DNA of 64,000 bases from VBDM01 sp963699535. GTDB lineage: Bacteria; Pseudomonadota; Gammaproteobacteria; Burkholderiales; SG8-39. The DNA is taken from assembly GCA_963699535.1 (NCBI GenBank), contig CAVOUJ010000013.1, positions 62,001-126,000 on the forward strand. Reading direction: 5' to 3'. Below the pieces are notes generated by a model, which was given only the letters and a program-made list of their open reading frames with translations, searched no databases and was not told the DNA's origin. This document shows positions 1-8,528 of the stretch, piece by piece (positions within the stretch are counted from its first letter, which is position 1; each line of letters opens with the position of its first letter). The position numbers were made by a program, and so were the translations under genes.

Positions 1-820
1 GCGCCTGCGCGCTGCCTTTGCCGACATCACCATAGCCCGCGACCACGGCGACCTTGCCCGCGATCATTACATCGGTGGCGCGCTTGATGCCGTCGACGAG
101 CGATTCGCGGCAACCGTAAAGGTTGTCGAATTTCGACTTGGTCACGGAATCGTTGACGTTGATCGCCGGGAACTTCAGCCGGCCTTCCTTGGCCATCTGG
201 TACAGGCGCTTGACGCCGGTCGTCGTTTCCTCGGTCACGCCCTTGATCTGCGCGATCCGCTTCGAATACCAGCCCGGCTGAGAGGCGAGGCGCTTCTTGA
301 TCGCGGCGAAAAGCGAGGTTTCTTCCTCGCTAGTCGGATTGGCGATGACCCCGGGGTCCGACTCCGCTCGCGTCCCCAGATGCAGGAGCAGTGTCGCGTC
401 GCCGCCGTCGTCGAGAATCATGTTGGCGAACTTGCCTTCCGGCCACTCGAAGATCCGGTGGGTGAATTCCCAGTACTCGTCGAGCGTCTCGCCCTTGTAG
501 GCGAAAACGGGGGTACCTCCCGCGGCGATCGCGACGGCGGCATGGTCCTGCGTCGAATAGATGTTGCAGGAGGCCCAGCGCACCTCCGCGCCGAGCGCTC
601 GCAGCGTCTCGATCAGGACGGCGGTCTGGATCGTCATGTGGAGCGACCCCGCGATGCGTGCCCCACGCAGGGGCTGGCTTGCGGCGTACTCCTCGCGGAT
701 CGCCATCAGACCGGGCATTTCGGTCTCCGCGATGGCGATCTCTTTCCGCCCCCAGTCGGCGAGCGAAGGATCGGCGACCCGACAATCAACAAAAGCTTTG
801 GTTTGCGGCACTGCGCTCAT
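1..820 (-). CDS. ahcY: Adenosylhomocysteinase, 3' part beyond window edge
   Basis: Hydrolyses S-adenosylhomocysteine (SAH) to adenosine and homocysteine in the cytosol, relieving product inhibition of SAM-dependent methyltransferases. About 273 codons are visible. They contain the substrate-binding HMTIQTAVLIETL and CNIYSTQDHAAVAI motifs and the NAD-binding GYGDVGKG near residue 262. The family is about 470 residues, so roughly the last 200 lie outside the window. The start ATG at 818-820 follows an AAAGGAG ribosome binding site. A SAH riboswitch lies directly upstream, so expression should rise when the substrate accumulates. Identification is certain. Confidence 0.97.
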   Translation of the reverse strand, partial: MSAVPQTKAFVDCRVADPSLADWGRKEIAIAETEMPGLMAIREEYAASQPLRGARIAGSLHMTIQTAVLIETLRALGAEVRWASCNIYSTQDHAAVAIAAGGTPVFAYKGETLDEYWEFTHRIFEWPEGKFANMILDDGGDATLLLHLGTRAESDPGVIANPTSEEETSLFAAIKKRLASQPGWYSKRIAQIKGVTEETTTGVKRLYQMAKEGRLKFPAINVNDSVTKSKFDNLYGCRESLVDGIKRATDVMIAGKVAVVAGYGDVGKGSAQA

Positions 821-841
821 CACGCGCTCCTTTCTCAAGAA

Positions 842-918
842 GTTCGCGAGCGCCGTTGCAAGGGTTGAGTCTCCGAGCCTGGCAAGCCTGACGGCCTGTT
901 GCAACGCTCCTCAGAGAG
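842..918 (-). promoter_or_regulatory. SAH riboswitch in the ahcY leader
   Basis: Read on the minus strand, the leader contains in order GAGGAGCGTTGCAAC, CCAGGCTCGG and CAACGGCGCTC. These are the conserved blocks of the SAH riboswitch, in the right order and spacing. GAGCG pairs with CGCTC, and the CCGAG/CTCGG-type pseudoknot partners are present. It ends about 22 nt before the ahcY start. Known members switch expression on when SAH binds. Called by eye from the consensus, without a covariance search. Confidence 0.93.
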
Positions 919-925
919 GGGCGAA

Positions 926-931
926 ATTGTA
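926..931 (-). promoter_or_regulatory. -10 element for ahcY
   Basis: TACAAT on the minus strand lies about 7 nt before the first base of the riboswitch, the right place for a transcription start near 918. No convincing -35 hexamer is visible, so strength is uncertain. Confidence 0.5.
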
Positions 932-1071
932 CCTTAACAGGCTTGGGGGAGGGAAGACTGCAGGGCCCTGACGGTACAATGCTCAGCGGAAGAGAGGACC
1001 GCAAGAAGCGGATGGCGGCGTTGGGCAGGAGCGCGGAGACTTGGCGCGTGAAAACTCGAAGGAGGTCTCCG

Positions 1072-1920
1072 ATGACGACTCCTGTCAGGATGCAGAAGCT
1101 CTGCCGCTACATCGAGGCTCATGCGCACGAGCCCCTGACCTTGGGCGCTTTGGGCCGGCTGGCGCACTTGAGCCCGTTTCACCTTCAGCGAAGTTTCAAA
1201 TCGGTGGTCGGCGTGACGCCAAAGCAATACGCCGAAGCCTGCCGGATGAAATCCCTGAAGCAGAAGCTGCGGGGCGGCCGGACGGTGACCGAGGCTGTAT
1301 ACGATGCGGGCTTCGGCTCCGGGAGCCGGGTGTACGAGCGAGTGGACACGCGGCTTGGCATGACGCCTCGGCAGTATCGCAGGGGCGGCGAAGGCGTCGA
1401 GATTTCCTACGCCGCGTCGCCGACGCCGCTTGGCACGATGATGATAGCCGCGACTGACCGGGGGCTTTGCTCTCTGCAGTTTGGAGAGAGCGAGGCGAGG
1501 CTGCTAGCGCAGTTGGCGAGCGAGTATCCGGCCGCAAAAATCTCGCCCATGCCGCTCAAGCGCAAGAGCCAGTTCGACGCGTGGATCGGGGCTTTGTCGC
1601 GCTACCTCGAGGGATCGGCGACCGCGCTCGATCTTCCGCTCGACGTGCGCGGCACTGCGTTCCAAATGAAGGTCTGGAACTACCTGCAACGCATTCCGTA
1701 CGGGGAGGTGCAGTCCTATTCGGAAGTGGCTAAGGCGATCGGCCGCCCGCGGGCGGTTCGCGCCGTGGGGAGCGCCTGCGCAAGCAACGAAGTCGCGCTC
1801 GTGATTCCCTGCCATCGCGTCATTCGGGGGGACGGCGGCCTCGGCGGCTACCGGTGGGGGCTGCACCGCAAGCGAGCGCTCATCGAGCGCGAACGCGCGG
1901 TCCGCGCCGGGACAGACTGA
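1072..1920 (+). CDS. Ada-like regulator/O6-methylguanine-DNA methyltransferase (AraC HTH + MGMT)
   Basis: A 282-residue fusion of an AraC-type helix-turn-helix (about residues 5-105) with a methylated-DNA-protein-cysteine methyltransferase (about 112-282). The suicide active site PCHRVIR has its alkyl-acceptor Cys near residue 247. It repairs O6-methylguanine in DNA and probably regulates transcription. The N-terminal Zn/Cys phosphotriester-sensing domain of E. coli Ada is absent, so it resembles Ada proteins split between two genes. The start is set by AAGGAGGT at 1059-1066, six bases before the ATG; an upstream in-frame extension has no such site. A TACAAT at 975-980 is a possible -10. Confidence 0.9.
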   Translation: MTTPVRMQKLCRYIEAHAHEPLTLGALGRLAHLSPFHLQRSFKSVVGVTPKQYAEACRMKSLKQKLRGGRTVTEAVYDAGFGSGSRVYERVDTRLGMTPRQYRRGGEGVEISYAASPTPLGTMMIAATDRGLCSLQFGESEARLLAQLASEYPAAKISPMPLKRKSQFDAWIGALSRYLEGSATALDLPLDVRGTAFQMKVWNYLQRIPYGEVQSYSEVAKAIGRPRAVRAVGSACASNEVALVIPCHRVIRGDGGLGGYRWGLHRKRALIERERAVRAGTD

Positions 1921-1923
1921 GGC

Positions 1924-1953
1924 AAACAAAAAGGCCGGTGCGAAGCCGGCCCC
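1924..1953 (-). terminator. Rho-independent terminator of metK
   Basis: On the minus strand a GGCCGG/CCGGCC stem with a short loop is followed by TTTTTGTTTG. It lies about 25 nt after the metK stop. The plus-strand Ada-like gene ends just before it, so the hairpin may serve both convergent genes, but the T-tract is only on the metK side. Confidence 0.85.
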
Positions 1954-1974
1954 CTGAGCTGACGGTATGGCCGT

Positions 1975-3162
1975 TCAGGCGGTAACCGCCGCTCCCCGCT
2001 TTACGCCCGCGTCGGCGGCGAGCGCTTGGGCTTTGTCGGTCGCCTCCCACGTGAACTCCGGCTCCTCCCGGCCGAAATGGCCATAGGCGGCAGTTTTCTC
2101 GTAGATCGGCCGCAGCAGGTCGAGCATCTGGATGATGCCTTTCGGCCTCAAGTCGAAGTGCTTCTGCACGAGCTCCGACAACCTGTCGTCGGAGATCTTG
2201 CCGGTGCCGTGGGTCGTGACCATCACGCTGGTGGGCCGCGCCACGCCGATCGCGTAGGACACCTGGATCAGGCACTTGCTCGCGAGGCCGGCGGCGACGA
2301 TGTTCTTGGCGACGTAGCGCGCCGCGTACGCGGCCGAGCGGTCGACCTTGGACGGGTCCTTCCCTGAAAACGCGCCGCCGCCGTGCGGGGCCGATCCGCC
2401 GTAGGTGTCGACGATGATCTTGCGGCCGGTGACGCCGCAATCGCCCTTGGGGCCGCCGATCTCGAAGCTGCCGGTCGGATTGACGAAGTAGTTGATCTTC
2501 CCCTTGACGAAGTTCTTGGGGAGGACCGGCTTGATCACTTGCTCGATGACCGCCTCTTCGATCTGCTTGTGGGCGATCCCGGGAGCATGCTGGGTCGAGA
2601 GCACGACGGTCTCGATCGCATCGGGCTTGCCGTCGACGTACTTGATCGTAACCTGCGACTTGGCATCCGGGCGCAGCCAGGGCAGGCGCCCGTCGCGGCG
2701 CAGCTCCGATTGGCGCTCGACCAGCCGGTGCGAGAGGTAGATCGCGAGCGGCATGAGCTGCGGAGTCTCGTCGCAGGCGTAGCCAAACATCAGGCCCTGG
2801 TCGCCCGCGCCCTGCTCGAGGTCGATTCCCTTGCCCTCGTCCACGCCCCGGGCGATATCCTGCGACTGCTCGCCGTAGGCCACCATCACGGTGCAGGTGG
2901 AAGCATCGAAGCCGATCGCCGGATCGTTGTAGCCGATGCGCTTGATGGTCTTGCGCGCGACCTCGTCGAACTTGACCCGCGCTCCGGTGGTGATTTCGCC
3001 GGCGAGCACCACGAGGTTGTCCTTGACCAGCGTCTCCGCCGCGACTCGGGAGCGTTTGTCCTGCGCTAGAATGGCGTCGAGTACCGCGTCGGAAATCTGG
3101 TCGGCGACTTTGTCCGGATGTCCTTCCGACACCGATTCGGACGTAAAGAGATAGCTGCTCAT
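1975..3162 (-). CDS. metK: S-adenosylmethionine synthase
   Basis: Makes S-adenosylmethionine from methionine and ATP, releasing phosphate and pyrophosphate; cytosolic homotetramer. The 395-residue product has the family length. It carries the N-terminal GHPDKVADQISDAVLD motif, the methionine/ATP-loop GAGDQGLMFGYA and the phosphate-binding GGGAFSGKDPSKVDRS. The start is MSSYLFTSESVSEGHP. Together with ahcY about 1.1 kb away it forms a SAM-cycle neighbourhood, although the two are separate transcripts. No SAM riboswitch is evident in the 95-nt leader shared with the divergent acyltransferase gene. Confidence 0.98.
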   Translation of the reverse strand: MSSYLFTSESVSEGHPDKVADQISDAVLDAILAQDKRSRVAAETLVKDNLVVLAGEITTGARVKFDEVARKTIKRIGYNDPAIGFDASTCTVMVAYGEQSQDIARGVDEGKGIDLEQGAGDQGLMFGYACDETPQLMPLAIYLSHRLVERQSELRRDGRLPWLRPDAKSQVTIKYVDGKPDAIETVVLSTQHAPGIAHKQIEEAVIEQVIKPVLPKNFVKGKINYFVNPTGSFEIGGPKGDCGVTGRKIIVDTYGGSAPHGGGAFSGKDPSKVDRSAAYAARYVAKNIVAAGLASKCLIQVSYAIGVARPTSVMVTTHGTGKISDDRLSELVQKHFDLRPKGIIQMLDLLRPIYEKTAAYGHFGREEPEFTWEATDKAQALAADAGVKRGAAVTA

Positions 3163-3257
3163 GCTCTTGGAATTCCCTGCGAAAAAAAGGACTGCAAGTC
3201 TAGCACGGCCGTTCGGCCCACCCAACCCACACCGATCCCACCTCGGTCCCACGTAAC

Positions 3258-4104
3258 ATGCTATTCCTGCTGCGGCTGGTGGCTCGTTTACCTCTGCCGC
3301 TGCTCCACGCCCTCGGCGCGGTCCTCGGCCGGATCGTTCATGCTTGCTCTCCGCGCTACCGGAAGTGCGTCACGCTCAATCTGGATACGGCGGGCCTGCA
3401 CGATCCTCGTCTGCGGTGGGCCGCTGCTGCGGAGGCCGGAAAGGCCGTGATGGAAGCAGCGGCCGTCTGGCTGCGCCCCGTCGAACGAGTCGCCGAACTC
3501 GTGGTCGAGGTGAGCGGCTGGGAATGCATCGAAGACGGAGCGAAGGGCGGCAAAGGCGTCATCATCCTCACCCCGCACTTCGGCTCCTGGGAGATCGCCG
3601 GACAGTATGTCGCCAGCCGCATTCCGATCACGGTGATGTACAGGCCGCCTAAGATTCGCGCGCTCGAGGCGGTCATGCGGGTCGGGCGGAGCCGCGGCGG
3701 TGCGATGACGAGTGTTCCCGCCGACGTGGCGGGCGTGCGCGCAATGCTGAGGGCGCTCAAGAACGCGGCAGGCGATCGGCGTGCTGCCCGACCAAGTGCC
3801 CGGTGTCGGCGAAGGAGAATGGGTGGAATTTTTCGGCCGGCCCGCTTATACCATGACGCTTGTCGCACGAATCTCGCAGAAGACCAGCGCGCCGGTCGTG
3901 CTGTGCTGCGCGGAGCGCCTGCCGAGGGGGCGCGGCTACCGCTTTTACGCGGAACTCCTGCCAGCGGCTCAGGCCTCGGAGTCGCCGCTGCGCGTCCTCA
4001 ACCGCGCGATCGAGCAAATGATCCGCCGCCGCCCCGAGCAGTACCTGTGGGGCTACAACCGCTACAAAGTGCCGGCCGGGGTGCAGCCTCCGGCCGCCCT
4101 TTGA
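3258..4104 (+). CDS. Lipid A biosynthesis acyltransferase homologue (LpxL/HtrB family), +1 frameshift
   Basis: Inner-membrane acyltransferase family that adds a secondary acyl chain to Kdo2-lipid A. The catalytic HX4D/E-type motif is seen as TPHFGSWEIAG near residue 110. The frame breaks near 3764-3770. The N-terminal half (to MLRALKN) is in one frame, and the rest (GVLPDQVPGVGEGEW to the C-terminal RPEQYLWGYNRYK motif) is one base later. Removing one base in ACGCGGCAGG restores a normal protein of about 281 residues. I treat it as a sequencing insertion in an intact gene. A second homologue follows after 7 nt, a common tandem arrangement in betaproteobacteria. Confidence 0.85.
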
Positions 4105-4111
4105 CGCACCC

Positions 4112-4987
4112 GTGCGGGTCCTGCTGACGCGCATCGCCGTCGGCCTCGCGTGGATCCTGCATTTCCTGCCGCTTCGGTGGCTCGCGCGAATCGGTGAGGG
4201 GGCGGGCGCGGCACTCTATGTTCTCGGACGCGAACGCCGGAACGTCTGCCTCGTCAACCTCGCGCGCTGCTTTCCGGAAATGCCCGAGGCGGAGCGGACC
4301 GCGCTCGCGAAGGCGCACTTCCGGGCGTTCGGACGGAGCGTTGTCGATCGCTCGATTCTCTGGTGGGCGCCGCGGGAGCGCGTGATCCGGATGGTGCGAG
4401 CCGAGGGTCTGGAACGAATCCGGCCGCACTTGGGGCGGTCGCTCATTCTGCTCGCGCCGCACTTCGTGGGACTGGACGCGGGTTGCACGCGCTTGACCTG
4501 CGAGATCGACATGGCGGGGATGTACGCAAGACAGAAGAATCGCGTCTTCGACGCATTGCTCCTGTCCGGACGAACGCGCTTCGGCCGGCAACGCGCGATA
4601 TCGCGGCAGGAAGGCGCGCGCGCTGCGTTTGCGGCGATCAAGGAGGGGATCCCGTTCTACTATCTGCCGGACCAGGATTACGGGGCCCGGAACGCGATCT
4701 TCGTGCCGTTTTTCGCCGCATCCGCGGCGACGATCACCGGCTTGTCGCGCCTGGCTCGGCTCACCGGGGCGCGCGTGCTGCCCTGCGTGACACGGATGCT
4801 GCCCGGAGAGGGATACGAGCTCGTATGCCATCCGGTCTGGGAGGATTTTCCGAGCGGCGACGATGCCGCCGACGCCCGCCGTCTGAACGCCTTCATCGAG
4901 GAGCGCGTGCGCGAAATGCCGGAGCAGTACTTCTGGACGCACAAGCGCTTCAAGACGCGGCCTCCCGGAGAAGCCAAATGGTATTAG
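4112..4987 (+). CDS. Lipid A biosynthesis acyltransferase (LpxL/LpxM family)
   Basis: Intact 291-residue acyltransferase, second of a tandem pair. An N-terminal membrane segment (VGLAWILHFLPL) precedes the catalytic LAPHFVGLDAG motif near residue 112. The substrate-side YYLPDQDYG and the C-terminal MPEQYFWTHKRFK typical of the family follow. It should add a laurate or myristate to Kdo2-lipid A at the inner face of the cytoplasmic membrane. GTG is the best start, 7 nt after the preceding gene. Which acyl position each paralogue fills cannot be told from sequence. dapF follows after 4 nt, so the genes are probably cotranscribed. Confidence 0.9.
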   Translation: MRVLLTRIAVGLAWILHFLPLRWLARIGEGAGAALYVLGRERRNVCLVNLARCFPEMPEAERTALAKAHFRAFGRSVVDRSILWWAPRERVIRMVRAEGLERIRPHLGRSLILLAPHFVGLDAGCTRLTCEIDMAGMYARQKNRVFDALLLSGRTRFGRQRAISRQEGARAAFAAIKEGIPFYYLPDQDYGARNAIFVPFFAASAATITGLSRLARLTGARVLPCVTRMLPGEGYELVCHPVWEDFPSGDDAADARRLNAFIEERVREMPEQYFWTHKRFKTRPPGEAKWY

Positions 4988-4991
4988 ACGA

Positions 4992-5850
4992 ATGAAGCTG
5001 AAATTCACCAAGATGCAGGGCGCGGGGAACGACTTCGTCGTCATCGACGGAGTCACGCGGAAGGTGCGCATCACCGCACAAGCTCGCAAGACGCATCGCC
5101 GACAGGCACCTCGGCGTCGGCTGCGATCAGGTGCTGCTTGTGGAAAGGCCGCGGCGCAAGGACGCCGACTTCCGCTACCGCATCTGGAACGCCGACGGCG
5201 GCGAAGTCGAGCAGTGCGGCAACGGCGCGAGGTGCTTCGTGCGTTTCGTGCACGACAAGCGGTTGACGAAGAAGAAGGAGATACGGGTCGAGACCCTCTC
5301 CGGGGTGATCGTTCCGCGGCTGGAGAAGGATGGACAGGTCAGTGTCGATATGGGCGCTCCGATATTCGAGCCCAAGCGGGTGCCTTTCGATGACACGGGA
5401 ATCGCGCCGATCGGAAAATCCCTTTTGATCTGGCCGCTGGACGTCTCGGACCGTACGGTGCAAGTTGCCGTGCTTTCGATGGGAAACCCACACGCGGTCC
5501 GGACCGTTGCCGACGTGGACTCCGCCCCGGTGACCGCCGAGGGGCCGCTGATCGAGCGCCACCCTCGATTTCCACGGCGCGTGAATGCCGGCTATATGCA
5601 AATTCTCTCCCGCTCGCGAATCCGCCTGCGCGTCTGGGAGCGGGGCGCGGGCGAAACGCTTGCCTGTGGCACGGGAGCCTGCGCAGCGGTCGTCGCCGGG
5701 ATCAGGGACGGAGTGCTCGACCGGACGGTTCGCGTGGAAACACGCGGCGGGCAACTGACGATACGCTGGACCGGCGCGGAAAATAATCTAAACTGCGCGG
5801 TGTGGATGACCGGTCCGGCCGTGGCCGTATTTGAAGGGGAGTTCGAGTGA
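4992..5850 (+). CDS. dapF: Diaminopimelate epimerase, +1 frameshift
   Basis: Converts LL- to meso-diaminopimelate for lysine and peptidoglycan synthesis. Start MKLKFTKMQGAGNDFVVIDG is the canonical DapF N-terminus. The first catalytic cysteine is in GGEVEQCGNGARC and the second in GETLACGTGACAA. The reading frame slips by one base near 5082, between VRITAQ and LARRIADRHLGVGCDQ. Deleting one base gives a normal protein of about 285 residues. The gene is normally essential, so a base-insertion error is more likely than true inactivation. Its stop overlaps the start of the DUF484 gene (GTGA). Confidence 0.92.
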
Positions 5851-6485
5851 AAGCCGACGATGTCGCGCGCTACCTGAAGGAGAACCCGGCCTTTTTCGAG
5901 ACTCACGCCGACATGCTCGCTACGATCCAGGTTCCGCATCCGCACGGCGGCCGCGCGATCCCGCTTTCGGACCGGCAGATGCTGGGGCTTCGGGAGAAGA
6001 ACAAGGCGCTCGAGGCGCGGCTCGCGGAACTCCTTCAGATCGGCGAGGAGAACGACGCGATCGGGGAGAAGCTGCACCGCCTATGCCTCGCGCTGCTCGC
6101 TGCACAGGATTTACAGGGCGTGCTAGCCGCCCTTTATCTGCATCTGCACGACGACTTCGCCGTCCCCCACACCGCGCTTCGCGTCTGGCGCGGACACGGC
6201 AATGCGCCGGAGTTCGGTCCGGTGAGCGACAGCTTGAAGCACTACGCGGAGTCGCTGGCCCAACCGTACTGCGGGCCGAGCGGCCTCGCCGAGGCCGCGG
6301 CGTGGTTTGGAGACGGCGCCTCGCACGTGCGCTCGGCGGCCCACGTGGCGCTGCGCGACAAGGGATGCTTCGGCATGCTTGCCCTGGGGAGCGAGGACGG
6401 GCTCCGCTTCTACCCGGAAATGGGTACGCTCTATCTGCAGCGCCTGGGTGATGTGGCGGGTGCGGCCCTGCTGAGATCGCTCTAG
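5847..6485 (+). CDS. DUF484 family protein
   Basis: A 212-residue protein with the DUF484 signature: N-terminal VARYLKENPAFFETHADML, a short coiled coil (EKNKALEARLAELLQ) and a GAF-like C-terminal half. Its function is not established. It sits between dapF and xerC, as in many beta- and gammaproteobacteria, which supports the family call. The GTG start overlaps the dapF stop by 4 nt, indicating translational coupling. Confidence 0.88.
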   Translation: MKADDVARYLKENPAFFETHADMLATIQVPHPHGGRAIPLSDRQMLGLREKNKALEARLAELLQIGEENDAIGEKLHRLCLALLAAQDLQGVLAALYLHLHDDFAVPHTALRVWRGHGNAPEFGPVSDSLKHYAESLAQPYCGPSGLAEAAAWFGDGASHVRSAAHVALRDKGCFGMLALGSEDGLRFYPEMGTLYLQRLGDVAGAALLRSL

Positions 6486-6489
6486 CGTC

Positions 6490-7443
6490 GTGAGCCACCT
6501 GCCGCGGCCGGCGGAAATGATGCAACCGGACCCTCGCCTCGGACTCCTCGACGGATTCCTCGATCAACTCGCGCACCAGCGCAGGCTCAGTCCCGGGACT
6601 AGGCGCAATTACCGACGGGCGGTCGAGCTGCTTTTTGCGCTGAACAAGGATGTGGCCCCGGAAAAGCTCGATTCCCAGCACATCCGGCATACCGTGTCGC
6701 AGCTGCACGCGCGAGGCATGTCGGGACGGACCATCGCGTATCTGCTCTCGGGCTGGCGCGGCTTCTTTCACTGGCTCGTCAAGCATCGGGGCTTTCCGCA
6801 CAACCCCTGCGTCGGCCTGCGGGCGCCCAAGAGCGCGAAGACGCTCCCGAAGGCTCTTTCGCCTGATCTCATGGTGCAGCTTCTGGAGAGTCCGAAGGGC
6901 GGGCCCGCCCAACTGCGGGACAGGGCGATGTTCGAGCTGTTCTACTCCTCGGGTCTGAGGCTCGCAGAGCTGGTGAGCCTCGATGCTCCAGACGGTGATC
7001 GCCTGCTGCGGCAGTCGGAGGTTACGGTCACGGGGAAGGGGGCGAAGACGCGTACCGTACCCGTGGGAAGCAAGGCCTGCGAAGCCGTGGCCGCCTGGCT
7101 CGCCGTGCGCGCCGGAATCGCGAGGCCCGAGGAAGCCGCCCTCTTCGTGGGGGCGCGCGGCAGGCGCATAGCCCCCAGCTCGGTGCGCCACGCGCTTTCG
7201 CAGCGCGCGCGGCGCGCCGGCTTGGCGCAGCACGTGCATCCTCACATGCTGCGGCACTCCTTCGCCACGCATCTCTTGCAGTCCTCGGGGGACCTGCGGG
7301 CGGTTCAGGAGATGCTCGGGCACTCGAGCATCTCGACCACGCAGGTGTACACGCATCTGGATTTCCAGCACCTCGCGAAAGCCTACGACGCCGCTCATCC
7401 GAGGGCGAAAAGAAGAACTCTGGCCGCGGCGAAGAAGCCGTGA
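6490..7443 (+). CDS. xerC: Tyrosine recombinase XerC
   Basis: Site-specific recombinase that, with XerD, resolves chromosome dimers at dif. The 317-residue protein has an N-terminal SAM-like core-binding domain (about 20-110) and a C-terminal catalytic domain. Visible catalytic residues are Arg in SGLRLAEL (~156), Lys in GKGAKTR (~181), His and Arg in HMLRHSFATH (~251/254), His in LGHSSISTTQ (~278) and the nucleophile Tyr in QVYTH (~286). It is the housekeeping Xer by context (dapF-DUF484-xerC). GTG start, four bases after the previous stop. Confidence 0.95.
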   Translation: MSHLPRPAEMMQPDPRLGLLDGFLDQLAHQRRLSPGTRRNYRRAVELLFALNKDVAPEKLDSQHIRHTVSQLHARGMSGRTIAYLLSGWRGFFHWLVKHRGFPHNPCVGLRAPKSAKTLPKALSPDLMVQLLESPKGGPAQLRDRAMFELFYSSGLRLAELVSLDAPDGDRLLRQSEVTVTGKGAKTRTVPVGSKACEAVAAWLAVRAGIARPEEAALFVGARGRRIAPSSVRHALSQRARRAGLAQHVHPHMLRHSFATHLLQSSGDLRAVQEMLGHSSISTTQVYTHLDFQHLAKAYDAAHPRAKRRTLAAAKKP

Positions 7444-7985
7444 CGAGCACATCGACATCTCCGGGGACAGCCGAGCTCTTCCTTCGGTTCATGCAGGTCG
7501 CGGTTTCGGGATTCGGCGGCGTCGGGCCCTGGGCGCAAAGGATGTTGGTCGAAGAGCGCCGCTGGCTCAGCGCCGAGGAGTTCACCGACCTGATGAGCTT
7601 GTGCCAGTTTCTGCCCGGTCCCAATATCGTCAATATCGCAGTCTGCGTCGGCGCGCGTTTTCACGGTGCCCGCGGAGCCCTGGCGGCGTTCGCGGGTCTG
7701 ATGCTCGCGCCGTTCGTGATCGTGCTGGGTCTGGGCGTGCTCTATACGCAGTATGGCGATCTCCCGGCTGTTTCTTCGGCGTTTCGCGGCATCTCGGCGG
7801 CGGCCGCGGGCTTCATCGTCGCCATGGGAGTGAAGATGGCTGCGAGCAAGAGGCTGCGCTCGGCGATGGCACTGTTCGCGGTGGTCACCTTCATCAGCAT
7901 GGCCCTGGTTCGTGTTCCGCTGGGCCTTCTTCTCATCGTCGTCGCGCCGCTGAGTGTTGCGGCGGCGTACTGGAGAAGAAAGTGA
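7440..7985 (+). CDS. Chromate transporter, first domain subunit
   Basis: A 181-residue hydrophobic protein with one ChrA-type domain: the conserved SGFGGVGPW and CQFLPGPNIVN motifs, followed by several membrane helices. In long-chain ChrA two such domains are fused; here they are separate adjacent genes, as in short-chain ChrA pairs. The family exports chromate or takes up sulphate-like anions; the actual substrate here is unproven. The start GTG overlaps the xerC stop and the stop overlaps the next start, so the three genes are translationally linked. Confidence 0.88.
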   Translation: MTSTSTSPGTAELFLRFMQVAVSGFGGVGPWAQRMLVEERRWLSAEEFTDLMSLCQFLPGPNIVNIAVCVGARFHGARGALAAFAGLMLAPFVIVLGLGVLYTQYGDLPAVSSAFRGISAAAAGFIVAMGVKMAASKRLRSAMALFAVVTFISMALVRVPLGLLLIVVAPLSVAAAYWRRK

Positions 7986-8509
7986 GCGACTCGGCGCTCG
8001 CGGACCTCGCGCTCGATTTTTCGCTGTTGTCGCTGTTCGCGATCGGTGGAGTCATTACCGTGCTCCCCGAGATGCACCGCAGCGTCGTCGAAGTTCGCGG
8101 CTGGATGAGCGGCTCGGAGTTTGCCGACCTGTATGCACTGGCGCAGGTTTCGCCCGGCCCCAACATCCTGGTTGTGAGCCTCATCGGCTGGAAGGTCGCG
8201 GGCCTTGCCGGTGCAGCAGTGGCTACCGTTGCGGTCTGCGTGCCATCGAGCGTGCTCGCCTTCGCAGTTTCTAAGGTCTGGCAGCGCTTCCGCGACGCGC
8301 GCTGGCGGCTCGCCCTCGAGGACGGCCTCGTTCCAGTGACGGTCGGATTGATGCTCGCCGGCGGCTACCTCATTACTCTTTCTGCCGACGACTCGCTCAT
8401 GGGCTTCGTGATCACTGGAGCCACCGCAGCCATCGTGTTGACGACGAGGATCTATCCGCTATGGCTCTTCGCTGCGGCCGGATTGCTCGGGCTTGCTGGC
8501 TGGGTTTGA
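7982..8509 (+). CDS. Chromate transporter, second domain subunit
   Basis: A 175-residue inner-membrane protein with the second ChrA-type domain: LFAIGGVITVLPEM at the N-terminus, then LAQVSPGPNILVVSLIGW. The two domains of this family insert with opposite topology, so both halves are needed. The GTG start overlaps the stop of the first half (GTGA). No chrB-type regulator is nearby, so a dedicated chromate-response locus is not supported. Confidence 0.88.
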   Translation: MSDSALADLALDFSLLSLFAIGGVITVLPEMHRSVVEVRGWMSGSEFADLYALAQVSPGPNILVVSLIGWKVAGLAGAAVATVAVCVPSSVLAFAVSKVWQRFRDARWRLALEDGLVPVTVGLMLAGGYLITLSADDSLMGFVITGATAAIVLTTRIYPLWLFAAAGLLGLAGWV

Positions 8510-8528
8510 AGAAACGTGCTCTTCGCGC

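Noticed and set aside
3163..3257. A SAM-sensing riboswitch before metK.
   Set aside because: The 95-nt leader shows none of the conserved blocks of the SAM riboswitch classes I know.
3258..4104. Programmed +1 frameshifting in the lpxL homologue, dapF, rpoH or ctaB.
   Set aside because: No shared slippery motif or stimulatory structure was seen at the sites, these genes are not shifted in known relatives, and similar shifts occur in many unrelated genes in the window.
6490..7443. xerC as the integrase of a mobile element.
   Set aside because: It lies in the conserved dapF-DUF484-xerC housekeeping context, has the normal XerC length, and no attachment sites or cargo genes flank it.
7440..8509. 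The split chromate transporter as a resistance island.
   Set aside because: There is no chrB/chrF regulator or mobile element; the two genes are translationally coupled to xerC.
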